64,000 nt of DNA from Sipunculus nudus (lineage: Eukaryota; Annelida; Sipuncula; Golfingiida; Sipunculidae): assembly GCA_026874595.1 (NCBI GenBank), contig CM049322.1, forward strand, positions 37,257,340 through 37,321,339, written 5' to 3'. Below, one piece after another: positions 23,974 to 34,052 of the stretch (positions are counted from its first letter, which is position 1; every line of letters starts with the position of its first letter). A program made the position numbers and the translations under genes. The notes beneath the pieces are model-generated. The model saw only the letters and a program-made list of their open reading frames with translations. It did no database searches and had not been told where the DNA came from.

Positions 23974-24060
23974 CTTGTAGTTCAAGGTCAGCAGTTTCTG
24001 TATTTTCACTGAACACTGTGGAAACAACTTCTGTGTCATATTTTGGTGGGAAATCGTCAA
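23974..24060 (-). CDS. Candidate exon, unrecognised
   Basis: Minus-strand stretch ending at CTACAAG followed by GTACGA (a possible donor). One frame encodes DDFPPKYDTEVVSTVF, then S-E-N-T-E-T-A-D-L-E-L-Q; a second frame is also open and runs upstream past C-C-C-R-I-C-G-E to include KLEKLPESIISVNPL and KLFPQCSVKIQKLL. Composition looks coding, but no clear acceptor precedes the first frame (an in-frame TGA lies just upstream) and the second has a stop. It may be a decayed exon or a transposon-derived zinc-finger segment. Confidence 0.3.
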
Positions 24061-24899
24061 TACGTCAACAGTTAAAGGGTTTACACTTATAATAGATTCT
24101 GGCAGCTTCTCAAGTTTTCAAATTTCTCCACAAATACGACAGCAACAATTTGTATTTATGAAAAAAGATATGCATTTTTTTTTAATATAGTTTTCATAAT
24201 AACCATGAAATCACGGATGATAAACCTGTACCATCTATGTAATCTTACAGTCTCAAAAATAAAGATACATAAAAATTGCATTAAAATATAAAATAGAGCT
24301 GGCGCGTCAGTCTTCAGGAATAACCTAGTTATGATCAATAAACACACAGGGTATCGACACACTAGATGAAACTACAGTTACGAAACCTCACGTGCCACTT
24401 GACGGTCTTGTAAAGCGAAAAATTATTCAAAATAATGCGATGACGCTACCAGTCTTAAGCAGCTGATGACTGTGTTTATTAGTATCAATATGCTAAGTAT
24501 TAACGTGTAGAGATACTTGAGGTTTGTTTTATGTTTTTATTTATTCGACGAGTACAAACAAGTCCCATAGCTCGGAGATTATAGGTCGCATTAACTTAAT
24601 TACCGATTTCCTATGTTTTTAGTGACCCTACTGGACTCATGATTTTCCACGCCCAATGGTTTTGATTTGTGCCCTGGTAACGACCGTCCTGAGTGCCTAA
24701 ACGGACGGTCAGAGAAAGATGGCGGCAAGGATGAGCGCTATAGCGCAGTATGAATGAAATTCATCTGAGCTGAAAAAGCACAATTTTCAATGGGGCATGG
24801 TTGCACTCGTTTACTACAAGATATAAAGGTTACAACATTTCTATCTGAGTAATAGGAAACAGTTAAGGATTCCATTTGCAAGAATAAACATATAACATT

Positions 24900-25130
24900 T
24901 CAATTAATAAACATTATGTAACATATTATGATTTGAATTACTCTTAACTATGGAAATGTATCTGAATATTGCTAAACGTTAAAAATAACAAGACCAGTCA
25001 AGCTATATTTTGATGATGGTGACAAAAAGCTCATATGGATAAAGGAAGGCACGATATGACACTGGACTGACAAAAATGGTATTCACTGTCTGAAATGTTG
25101 TCAAAATGTAAGTGAAACTGAATTTCAGTT
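24900..25130 (+). pseudogene. LINE remnant, C-terminal knuckle copy
   Basis: Related to 11870-12110: both contain AACTATGGAAATGTAT, AACAAGACCAGT and an A-A-T-G-G-T-A-T-T-C block followed by the knuckle. Here the reading is GIHCLKCCQNVSETEFQL, keeping C-x2-C. This is the 3' part of the same LINE family as 23400-23760. Confidence 0.55.
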
Positions 25131-25429
25131 GCGGGTTGTTAGTACTGTAGCCAAGTAAAAAATATATTTATATTTTGAAGGCTCTAGAGGATGAACCACA
25201 CGATATAGAGCGTTACGTTTGAAATGCGCTATAAAATGCATGACGAGAAAAAAATATATAAGTTGGTAATAGGCATTATCAAATATCATAAGCGATTGAT
25301 GTGTCTCCGTATATTTGTGACAGACTTCCAATCTTACTATCTACAACTGTGTGATTTAGAACCTGATCCGGGATGTTTACTAATAACGTGGCAAAAAGAG
25401 ACTATTTCTAAAATATAATCATACGACAG

Positions 25430-25930
25430 GCATTTGGGAAAGCCATGAAGGCAGACTGAAAGGGTAAATCGGCGTTTGTAACACCTGACGGATACTACCA
25501 GTCCCGGGCGATGCCATTCGTACTCGTGACCTCAGGTGCGGTAGTTACCTGTATGCTTTAAATCTGCTGTTTGTAGTATCCTACTTTGTTGACGTGCTTA
25601 TACATTCTGAAACCTGTGAGGATCGGGTCGCGAGAAAACGACTGGGAAAACTTGAACACTCAAACCTAATGGTAAAGTCTTCTAAATCGTCCGTAGGATA
25701 TCATCGCCTGGATATTCAGTGCACATTTTATACACTGAATATCTAACCACAAACATATACTCAGTAGGAATAACCAATGCGACAGAAAGAAAATAAAAAG
25801 AAAGACCTCGCATTTCAGGGTGAAACCGAATATAAAGGAACGCCTGCTCCAGACAATGCGGAGATACTTGTTCCGTGTTAAAATTTCTCAATGCGGCAAA
25901 CAGCATGAATCAGTTAGCAAATCCTCCCAT
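25430..25930 (+). pseudogene. Ty3/gypsy-like reverse transcriptase fragment
   Basis: At 25469-25560 the frame SAFVTPDGYYQSRAMPFVLV, then T-S-G-A, corresponds to the T-A-F-x-T-P-D-G-x-Y-E-F-x-x-M-P-F-G-L-x-N-A/S block of gypsy-type RT. After a shift, YFVDVLIHSETCED aligns with the catalytic Y-x-D-D-V-L-I-H-S box, where the first Asp is replaced by Val, and ANL/SNLMVKSSKSSVGY-like residues follow with the usual spacing. Near 25800-25860 KKDLAFQGETEYKG precedes P-D-N-A-E-I, the segment after the RT thumb. At least two frameshifts and a mutated catalytic box make it non-functional. No LTR was found. Confidence 0.75.
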
Positions 25931-26702
25931 GTTTTGGGCTACCGAATTTTCGTGAAAGGTTCCAAGTAAAGAGCGACGAATCCGGTATGTGATTGATTCA
26001 CATGAGCATGTAAGGATAGGATAGGGTGTTAAACGTAGTAGCCTACGCGACACTAACTCCTCAAGAATGATCAGTGTTACTTTGTTATTAAGTTAGAATG
26101 CCTATTTATGTATGGACAGTTGAAACAAATATTCAAGATACGATACAAGAGCCAAACAGAGATCCTACCAAACTTGTCAGCAAAAAATGTGTCAACATGA
26201 ACCCTTTGCCTTGATTTTGCCTTAACGATCCTTGCTTTAATGATAATCAGGCGTGAAATAGACTCAGTCGTTGGAAACCTAAACCATGATCCTGATGTCA
26301 TGAGCAGACGTCAAAGAACTTGCGCAGTTAGAATTATTGTGGTGAATAGTTCATTGTATAGATATGGAATATAGGTTATTTTGAAGATGCGTTAATTGTT
26401 CTTATAAGGGAAAATAATTTCTTATGTTAGAAATACTGTGTTTTCTGTTTAAAGGAGTGCCACATAGTTTTCCTTTATTTGAATATGGCTAATATATGCA
26501 CTACCTTTCAAAAAGGTTGGTCTATGATTTATGTTATATCCTAACATGTGAAGTTTATAGTCTCATGATAACGCCAGGACATGGAGTACCAGTAGGACCG
26601 CTAAGATATCACGCTGCTCGGATCGGCTTATTTATACATGTATTAAGTAAGAGTAAGCATATTTGCGGATGGAGCCAGGGAAAAGAGGATCTTTCATATT
26701 CA
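25931..26702. other. No gene recognised
   Basis: Between the gypsy fragment and duplicated segment 2. Open frames at 26077-26301 (minus) and 26496-26705 (plus) have no recognisable domain; they may be further retroelement debris. Confidence 0.4.
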
Positions 26703-27975
26703 TGAATATATGGTAATAAGGAATATTTATGTCGGCTCTGATTCAGGAGGAATATACCATATTCAAACGTTTGCCTCATGAAAGTGGATTACAGTGTCAT
26801 TTCTGTGTATATTTCATGAATTTTTGAGGGTTTCTCCTTTTTAACACATATTTTAGTTAATATTCCATTTAACTCTTAACGGAGTAGTTTCATACCATGG
26901 GAAAAATTTATGAATGTTCCTCAAGCCAAGTGACATATATTGGTACGTCTGAATAGTCCTTAAGAACATCGATGGACACATTTGTTCAACTCATCATAGG
27001 TACCATAGAAACAAACCTATTCAAATAAATGTTTATTCCTGATCTATTTATTTCCCAGAAGTATTTCTTTACATATTGCCATTGAATGAATCAAATTTTA
27101 AGGATTTTCAAGTCGGAAATATACTTTTTTTTCAAGTATTGTCTAACGCCAAAAATGATATTACATCGTTTTCTTCCCAAATGAACATGCAAACATGGTC
27201 AAAGCAAAAAAGATATATGTATGAATCTCCCTTGCCCTTTATCTAGATATCCCTTTTAAAAATCCCCTCGTAAAGTAACTTAATGAAAAAAGTTGTCTCT
27301 TTTAAAAATCCCGTCGTAAAGTAACTTAATGAAAAAAAGTTGTCACAGACATCAACCCCAAAACGACCCGCCAATACTCTATTATAGCTCCATTATAATA
27401 ATCCATCGGACACCATTTTCTCATGGTGTATTCCAAAATTCAATGAATTGATTCCTCGGTGTTATCGTAAATCCCCAGATATTTTCAACAAAGTGTGTTG
27501 CTTTTTGGCAAACATTTTCTATCAGACTAACTCAGGGTTAGGTATAATAACTCCAACGTTGGTATGATTATAGCCAAATAGGAGAGCCACACATAATGGC
27601 GGGAACTGTTGTCTATCTTTACGTCTTATTTATCAAAATAGTTATATCAACTCACCGTACATGAATCAGAAAATGCTTTCGGCAAACGTGAATTTTCGGG
27701 TGTTTTGGTAATTTTTTGGGTCAGATCTGGCTTTGAAAAATCCTCTGACGAATCCTCATTCCATTCAAAAGTCGAATCTGAGTTGCTGGCCATTTCGAGC
27801 TGCAGAAAAACATTAATAATCAACCAGTTACATTGGATCAATATTATAGACGTTTTAGGTCCTTTGCAAGATAGTTCCATCGTAAATGCATTTACTAATG
27901 CAAACGTTTCTTTGGCACGTGTGACGTAGTTTAAACCAATTTCTAGACATTGTTAACGGGAAAAAATGTAAAAAA
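26703..27975 (-). repeat. Duplicated segment 2 (paralogue of 15281-16425)
   Basis: Colinear with duplicated segment 1 over about 1.1-1.25 kb, including non-coding landmarks on both sides of the exon. A small local duplication (TTTTAAAAATCCC...GTAAAGTAACTTAATG, about 27255-27340) is specific to this copy. It keeps the CACGTG at 27916-27921 that is also found at 16372 and 17290. Confidence 0.8.
27656..27799 (-). CDS. First coding exon, M-A-S family, copy c
   Basis: Minus-strand exon with acceptor TTTTTCTGCAG, ATG in strong context (CGAAATGG) at 27793 and a near-consensus donor (TACG followed by GTGAGT) after codon 46, phase 0. It encodes MASNSDSTFEWNEDSSEDFS, then K-P-D-L-T-Q and a tail with LPKAFSDSCT. 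Layout, phase and the [PQ/K]-A-F-x-D end match copy a, with five extra codons, so this is a diverged paralogue. Acidic, Ser-rich N-terminus; function unknown. As with copy a, an acceptor just before the ATG implies a separate 5'-UTR exon. No downstream exon identified. Confidence 0.6.
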
Positions 27976-28169
27976 AAATCATCAGGTTACCAAGTTGGTG
28001 TTTGCATACCAAACATCTGATTCCAACATGGCCGCGCCGTGAAAAGGGAGTATTGAGATTCTGTATTAAACATAGATTGAAAAAAGGCCTATTCATCGAT
28101 GAATATTGATCGCAGTTATCTGATTTTGTCAAAGGAGATTTTAAGGACATCACAGAATGCAAGGTTAGA

Positions 28170-30300
28170 AATTTCTAGATTCAACTTGTACGAGGTGAGA
28201 CCTGTTAGAATGTAGTTGAAGTAAAGGACAACAGGGCGGACACCGGACAAAGCACAATTGTTATAGCTCAGATCGCTTAAACTCAGTTGAGCTAAAAAGA
28301 AACGATTTGCTGTACGATTCTAACGATTGACGCCCTCAAGTAGTGAATATTTTGCAAAACAATTGGAGTAAGAGTAATGATCTAAACGATATAGGGAGGA
28401 CGGACCTTAACTGGAGACAACTACATATCTTTATAAACTTGGATCCGCACTCTAGGCCTATATGGATTAATAGCTTTCTTAAATGCAGCAAAGACAAGTT
28501 CACAAAGGAAAGTTCTCAGAACAACCGTAAGAGTAGGTTCACTAAAGGTTCAAAACTAAAAGCACGCACAAACGCACCAACTCTTAACGAATACACATAA
28601 TACAATAATACATACTTACAACAATAAGCCAAAACTGACCACAGGATAGAACGCATGAACTCAATACAAATCTTAACAATGAGCACAAACATACAATAGC
28701 CAAAGTTAAATTCATTTCTCCCCTAAGCATAATCTTAACAAACTGAGACTGACACCAAGTCCACTAATCATGCAGCCTTGTTAAGTCTGCTGGATCTGGC
28801 TTTGCTTTCAATTAAATACGTACGGCAATTACTTTTCATCCCTTTCTCCTCAGAATTTCTCCTAACCTTTTTGCCTAATAGTTACAAGATAATACTTAAC
28901 ATTCACTCGGATATCGTCTTTATCGTTGCTGAAGGAGTGCCTGGGGCAGGGGTCCCTGACATCCCGAGCCCTTACGCTCGAGAGTCATGTTTTCCTTCTT
29001 CAGATTTTTAGTCAACAAATCATATTTACAAGCATGGTATATAGTTACATTTCAATTTATTATTATTTAAAAGGCTCCTGCTGAAATGTATAAAAACGAA
29101 TATATTGTTAAAAAGTTGGGTATTTTTCGAGTTTTCGAGGTTTTATCTATTCTGTCCATCTAAACATGACAATAAGATCTATTTAATATTGGTCCCTGAG
29201 TAGTGTTTTTTGGGTTGAATGAGTTAGCTAAATAAAATATGTGAGTGGGAAAAGCAACCAATAGGGTGGCGCTACCGAAGGAAACATTTGCCATGCCATG
29301 ATATGAACAAGCTTGCAAATTTGTGATAGAAACCTGCAGGAGCGGCCCATATACATTTAACAGACGCAGAGGGGAAGGCGGCAATGAATGATGGACGGTT
29401 TGTCATGGCTTACTGCTTAAGATATTTTATTTTAAACAAAAAGGGTCCAGATTGCCCACTAGACCCGTAATGCAATCAAATGAAGAATGAATGTTTGAAT
29501 ATTGTATTCATTCACTCTGAATAATTAATTATGATAACCTCATTTATATTTATGAATGAACTATCACACAACAATCAGGGCAGCTAACACATAAAAATCC
29601 ATATTGAATAAAAGGAATCAGATGAAGTCAAATGTTTTGGTAATGAGTAAATTTAAAACGAAATAATGATGATTTATAAATAAGCCACTAATGGATATGT
29701 TTAAAGTGTCACCTGTTCATTAGCTGTGCTTGGGACAGCTGCCAGCGGGTCTCTTTCTTCTCCTTTTACCTGTATCTATATGTGTAAAAAAACATGAATT
29801 TTTAACATGATTTATATCTTCTTAAATAATTGTTTTACATATGCATGTTTTAATATGTAAAGAAAGGTGTCTTAAATTAAGAACGAACTATACATTATTT
29901 ACACACTGTGCAGGTACCCACTAAAATTCAGTCTGAAAGCTCAATAAGTCTCTGCATTTAAGTTGCTATCAATCTGATAAAGGGAAAACAGTTAGTTTCA
30001 ACATTTGTATGTTTAAATCATATAGCTCAGTCGGTGAATGCTTTAAAGTTTCCTTTTCTGCTCTTCAGAACGATTTGAAAAACAATTAGGTTGGAAACTA
30101 CCACGAAGAGAGAAAGGGTCATTGCGGCATGTGTAACACTATTCCAGGTAACAGTATACATATCTACTATTTTAGCCCATTAGTATATTCCAGTTTTAGG
30201 AGTTGAAGGAATGTAACCAACGTTGTTACTTAAACACACAGGTACAATGTATAAAAAATACCACAAATAGTTACAGATGGTGTCAGGAGTCATTATAATC
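28170..30300. repeat. Macro-unit copy 1 (exon-bearing repeat)
   Basis: Same-orientation relative of 43160-45585, 55240-56800 and 58900-60240. Order here: a terminus with GGACAACGGACAAAGCAC-like sequence and AGCTCAG...GAGCTAAAAAG (about 28190-28300), a block with GGAGACAACTACATATCTTT (28410), a decayed form of the 28-nt cassette (about 28820-28850), the 57-nt exon-like cassette (29713-29769) and block X (29860-30290). The 85-codon frame at 28343-28600 and the 77-codon frame at 28778-29011 lie in repeated sequence and are not called as genes. Confidence 0.7.
29713..29769 (-). CDS. 57-nt exon-like cassette A
   Basis: Minus-strand cassette with acceptor GATACAG and donor (GAACAG followed by GTGACA). 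Only one frame is open, phase 0, encoding VKGEERDPLAAVPSTANEQ (19 codons). A plus-strand copy at 60322-60378 has the same length and the same splice-site positions but a terminal TAG, and a truncated copy with a one-base insertion lies near 45248-45282. Flanking intron-like sequence is shared too, so it travels within a repeat. Function unknown. It may be a true exon of a large minus-strand gene or a fossil. Confidence 0.4.
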
Positions 30301-30605
30301 GGAAAAAAACTGATCAAGATCAATATGCATATTTAGGGTTTACGGAAATACACACAATAGTTATTGATAGGCTGGATTTTCTAAATCAATCCTGGCGCGA
30401 GAAAACCCGCCTCATAGATCCAATTGATCTTATTTGGTACAAGGAGATTTTCCAAGGACCTCCCAGAAGTTCCTAGGTGCAAAGTCCAAGATTTGTGCCC
30501 TTTTAAAATGCAGTAGAATTAAAGGAGGGCCGGACGGAGGACGGAAAAGCGTGGTTGTTTTAGATCAGATACAGCTGAGCTAAAAAGAAAAAAAAAATGT
30601 TGTGT
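30301..30605. repeat. Degraded modular repeat terminus
   Basis: No gene. Ends in GGAGGGCCGGACGGAGGACGG (30525-30545) and a shortened AGATCAG...CAGCTGAGCTAAAAAG terminus, immediately before the 1237-bp tandem units. Confidence 0.55.
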
Positions 30606-31032
30606 AAAATTCTAAAATATTATTATAATGCCGAAAAAAAGTCAATAAAAATATATATGACACCACCCCTTTATGTTATTTAGAGATACCCTGATCTACC
30701 GAATAAAAACAGCTGAGGAATTAAAATAACTTCAATTACAGTATAACAATTGTCGAGTTCTTTAGTACCTCAAACGGAAAAACTGTCAAAGAAATATGCA
30801 TTATGGGTAGAAAGATAGCCAATGCTGTTGATCATGCACTTTGTGTAATGTGCTACTCATTCTATCAGAGTCTGTGTACTTCACATGACTATGGCATTAT
30901 CTTAATGAAAGGATGGAATCATATAATAATTGTTAATATATTGATATCTATATTAAACAACATGGAAAAAAGTTTAACTTTTTTTATCAAAAGCAAATCG
31001 TCCTTCACTGATTGAAATTAATATTTTCTCAC

Positions 31033-31080
31033 CTTACGTCGTTGTTTTTCCCCCGTCTTCCTTGTCTTTTCTTTGTGTCT
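31033..31080 (-). CDS. 48-nt exon-like cassette B, copy 1
   Basis: Minus-strand cassette with acceptor GTGATGTTACAG and donor (CGTAAG followed by GTGAGA). Phase-0 reading is RHKEKTRKTGEKQRRK, strongly basic; the +1 frame is also open. The same-length relative at 63088-63135 reads GQKGKSRKDGPHFEFQ. Decayed relatives at about 43940, 55850 and 59850 have lost the acceptor AG. Exon or fossil; function unknown. Confidence 0.4.
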
Positions 31081-32273
31081 CTGTAACATCACAGAAAATC
31101 TAAACATTTTTTAAAACATTACAGTAGAGAGTCGTGCTGATGTACATATTTCAAATGAACAAACATGGTGCCAAATTAGGTAAAATCCCGTAAATTTGGA
31201 ACATAGCAGGTAGTTCTGTAGTTGCATTATGTACCAAAATAACCAGAAGGAAAATCACGTGATCCGACAAAGAAGACCCGACCATATCCACAAACATTTA
31301 AGCAGGTATGATTGTCACAGTGACATTATTTCGGGAATCACAGGGTTCTTGCCCAAGACTGCCTTGGATATTACGTAAGAAGATTCTAAGGCTAACAAAA
31401 TCAATTTTTGGCCATTCTGACTTTCAGGGTGCTCAAATCATGTTTCCGTCCTGCAGCTCACAAAATATAGAACACATGGATCTTATTTCACATTTCCAAG
31501 GACATTTACTCAGGACTTCCCTGAATGTAACAGTAGAATGTAACATTTAGGCCAAATGGATACAATCTGTGCCGCATCTGACTATCTGGGGACTAAAAAA
31601 AAAAACATGTTTTCAGTCAGTAGCTTGCGGAAAAGTTATTGAGATTTGCCTTGGATCTTCATGGATGCACAGTTTGCAGTTTTAGACCCAACGCGTTTCT
31701 CCCTGTCTGAGTGTGTAAAATCTGGTTTTTGGCCAGTAACTCGAATAATGCATGATATCATGACCTAGGTTCAGGTTTCCAAGAAAATTTGCCAAGAACC
31801 GTTCTGGATGTTGCGTTTGAGGATTCTAGGCCTGAGAGATACAAAATTCTAAAATATAATTATAATACCGAAAAAAGTCAATAAAAATATAGATGACACC
31901 ACCCGTTATGTTAAATAGAGATACCCTGATCTACCGAATAAAAACAGCTGAGGAATTAATAAATTACTTCAATTACAGTATGAAAATTGTAGGTCCAGTT
32001 CTTTTGTACCTCAAACGGGAAAACCCTGACAGAAATATGCATTATGTATAGAAAGATAGCCAATGCTGTTGATCATGCACTTTGTGTTATCTGCTTCTCA
32101 TTCTATCAGAGTCTGTGTACTTCACATGACTATGGCAGTATCTCAATGAAAGGATGGAATCATATTATAATTGTTTATATATTGATATCTATATTAAACA
32201 ACATGGAAAAAGGTTTAACTTTTTTTATCAAAAGCAAATCGTCCTTCACTGATTGAAATTAATATTTTCTCAC

Positions 32274-32321
32274 CTTACGTCGTTGTTTTTTCCCCGTCTT
32301 CCTTGTCTTTTCTTTGTGTCT
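32274..32321 (-). CDS. 48-nt exon-like cassette B, copy 2
   Basis: Tandem copy of the cassette at 31033 with intact splice sites. One substitution changes the phase-0 peptide to RHKEKTRKTGKKQRRK (E to K). The high identity to copy 1 reflects the recent 1237-bp duplication rather than selection. Confidence 0.4.
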
Positions 32322-33180
32322 CTGTAACATCACAGAAAATCTAAACATTTTTTAAATCATTACAGTAGAGAGTCGTGCTGATGTACATATTTCAAATGAA
32401 CAAACATAGTGCCAATTTAGGTAAAAACCCGTAAATTTGGAACATAGCAGGTAGTTCTGTAGTTGCATTATGTACCAAAATAACCAGAAGGAAAATCACG
32501 TGATCCGACAAAGAAGACCCGACCATATTCACAAACATTTAAGCAGGTATGATTGTCACAGTGACATTATTTCGGGAATCACAGGGTTCTTGCCCAAGAC
32601 TGCCTTGGATATTACGTTACAAGATTCTAAGGCTAACAAAATCAATTTGTGGCCATTCTGACTTTCAGGGTGCTCAAATCATGTTTCTGTCCTGCAGCTC
32701 ACAAAATATAGAACACATGGATCTTATTTAACATTTCCAAGGACATTTACTCAGGACTTCCCTGAATGTAACAGTAGAATGTAACATCTAGGCCAAATGG
32801 ATACAATCTGTGCCGCATCTGACTATCTGGGGACTAAAAACCATGTTTTCAGTCAGTAGCTTGCGGAAAAGTTATTGAGATTTGCCTTTGATCTTCATGG
32901 ATGCACAGTTTGAAGTTTTAGGCCCAACGCGTTTCTCCCTGTCTGAGTGTGTAAAATCGGGTTTTTTGGCCAGTAACTCGTATAATGCATGATATCATGA
33001 CCTAGGTTCAGGTTTCCAAGAAAATTTGCCAAGAACCGTTCTGGATGTTGCGTTTGAGGATTCCAGGCCTGAGAGATACAAAATTCTAAAATATAATTAT
33101 AATGCCGAAAAATATCAATAAAAATATAGATGACACCACCCGTTATGTAAATTAGAGATATCGCGATCTACCGAATAAAA

Positions 33181-34052
33181 AACACATGTGTAAAGATGTC
33201 AGAAAATCATGAAACGATAGGTCATTGTCAACATTTAGGCTTGTCAGTGACTGTGAGATCTTTTGGTAGTTCCCCTGGTGTTTTTCATCAACTTCGGAGT
33301 CATGAGGTTTCAGAATTTTTGTTTGTGGCATGGGTGGCATCGGAAAGTTGAAACGACAAATTGGCTTTCCTTTCTTTCTACACGATCTGGAATGTCTGTG
33401 ATTTTGTAGATCAATTAGCTCTTATTGGACCATATCATTTGTAGTGCAAGTAGCATGCTCATCAGTGTATTTGGTGACAGCATCATGTTTATCTTGACCA
33501 TAAATGGAAGCATTCTCAATCCACATGAGCATATGAACATGTGGAGAGCCACGCTGCTGAAACTCAACTCTGTAAAAAAGTCTTTCAGATTTCCAAGAGG
33601 TGAATGTGCACTTCGTAAAACAGTGTGAATAAATGAATGAACTCTGTGATCAAAATTTGGGACACATGTTACAGGATCAGCTTTGACAAAACGTGTTTTA
33701 TTTACCCAATCCATTTGTGTGATTTCATCACTTGAACAAGTTTTGCCATCAATAAGTTTACCAAGAATGATAAGCAGGTCCTCCCAATGGGTGTCAGCAG
33801 CTGAAAGTAATATAAACCATGGTGGCAATCCTAGTTGTCTAATCATGGAAACAAGTCTTTCTAACGTGCTTCAAAATATGGAGGAGAGCCTCGTATGGAC
33901 CTGAAAATTCTGTAACCTTCATCCAACCTTGTCAATTCATCAACAGTGCTTTCATTCAATACATCCCGAACTGAATACTTTTTTCCTTTTGTTTTGCATC
34001 GACGAATTGCTAGGCTAACTTTCCTTGTAATTTGTTCTATTTGTAATTTTTT
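33181..34052 (-). pseudogene. Helitron Rep (HUH) domain, broken
   Basis: On the minus strand the Helitron-like N domain is recognisable. Around 33870-34020 an open stretch includes CKTKGKKYSVRDVLNESTVD, ending R-S-I-R-G-S-P-P-Y. A stop and a one-base shift near 33860 lead into MIRQLGLPPWFILLSAADTH (33846 downwards) with W-E-D-L-L and the M-D-W-V and V-T-C-V blocks. After a shift near 33590, FYRVEFQQRGSPHVHMLMW gives the HUH motif (H-V-H). A TAA near 33424 interrupts before CRKKGKPICRFNFPMPPMPQ (33300-33390). All blocks lie in the family's usual order. Rep would nick and join DNA strands for rolling-circle transposition; this copy cannot. Confidence 0.85.

Larger units (their letters stand above)
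30606..33180. repeat. 1237-bp tandem duplication, two full units and a partial third
   Basis: The landmark AAAATTCTAAAATAT starts at 30606, 31843 and 33080, giving two identical 1237-bp periods. By eye the first two units differ by scattered substitutions and small indels. Each unit carries the 48-nt cassette B on the minus strand, and a 70-codon plus-strand frame (30803-31015 and 32044-32256) whose relatives at 43.7, 59.6 and 63.3 kb are broken, so I treat the frame as repeat sequence. The third unit stops after about 100 bp at 33180, where Helitron sequence begins. Confidence 0.9.

Noticed and set aside
28343-28600. 85-codon plus-strand frame starting M-N-I-L-Q-N-N
   Set aside because: Lies in repeat sequence also present at 44.4 and 56.4 kb, where the frame is broken.
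28920-29010. Possible tRNA-derived SINE head (GGGCAGGGGTCCCTGACATC region)
   Set aside because: No A/B box pair, no tail and no second copy in the window.
30803-32256. 70-codon frame present twice (30803-31015, 32044-32256)
   Set aside because: Part of the recent 1237-bp tandem duplication; more distant copies at 43.7, 59.6 and 63.3 kb have stops and shifts, so there is no sign of coding selection.
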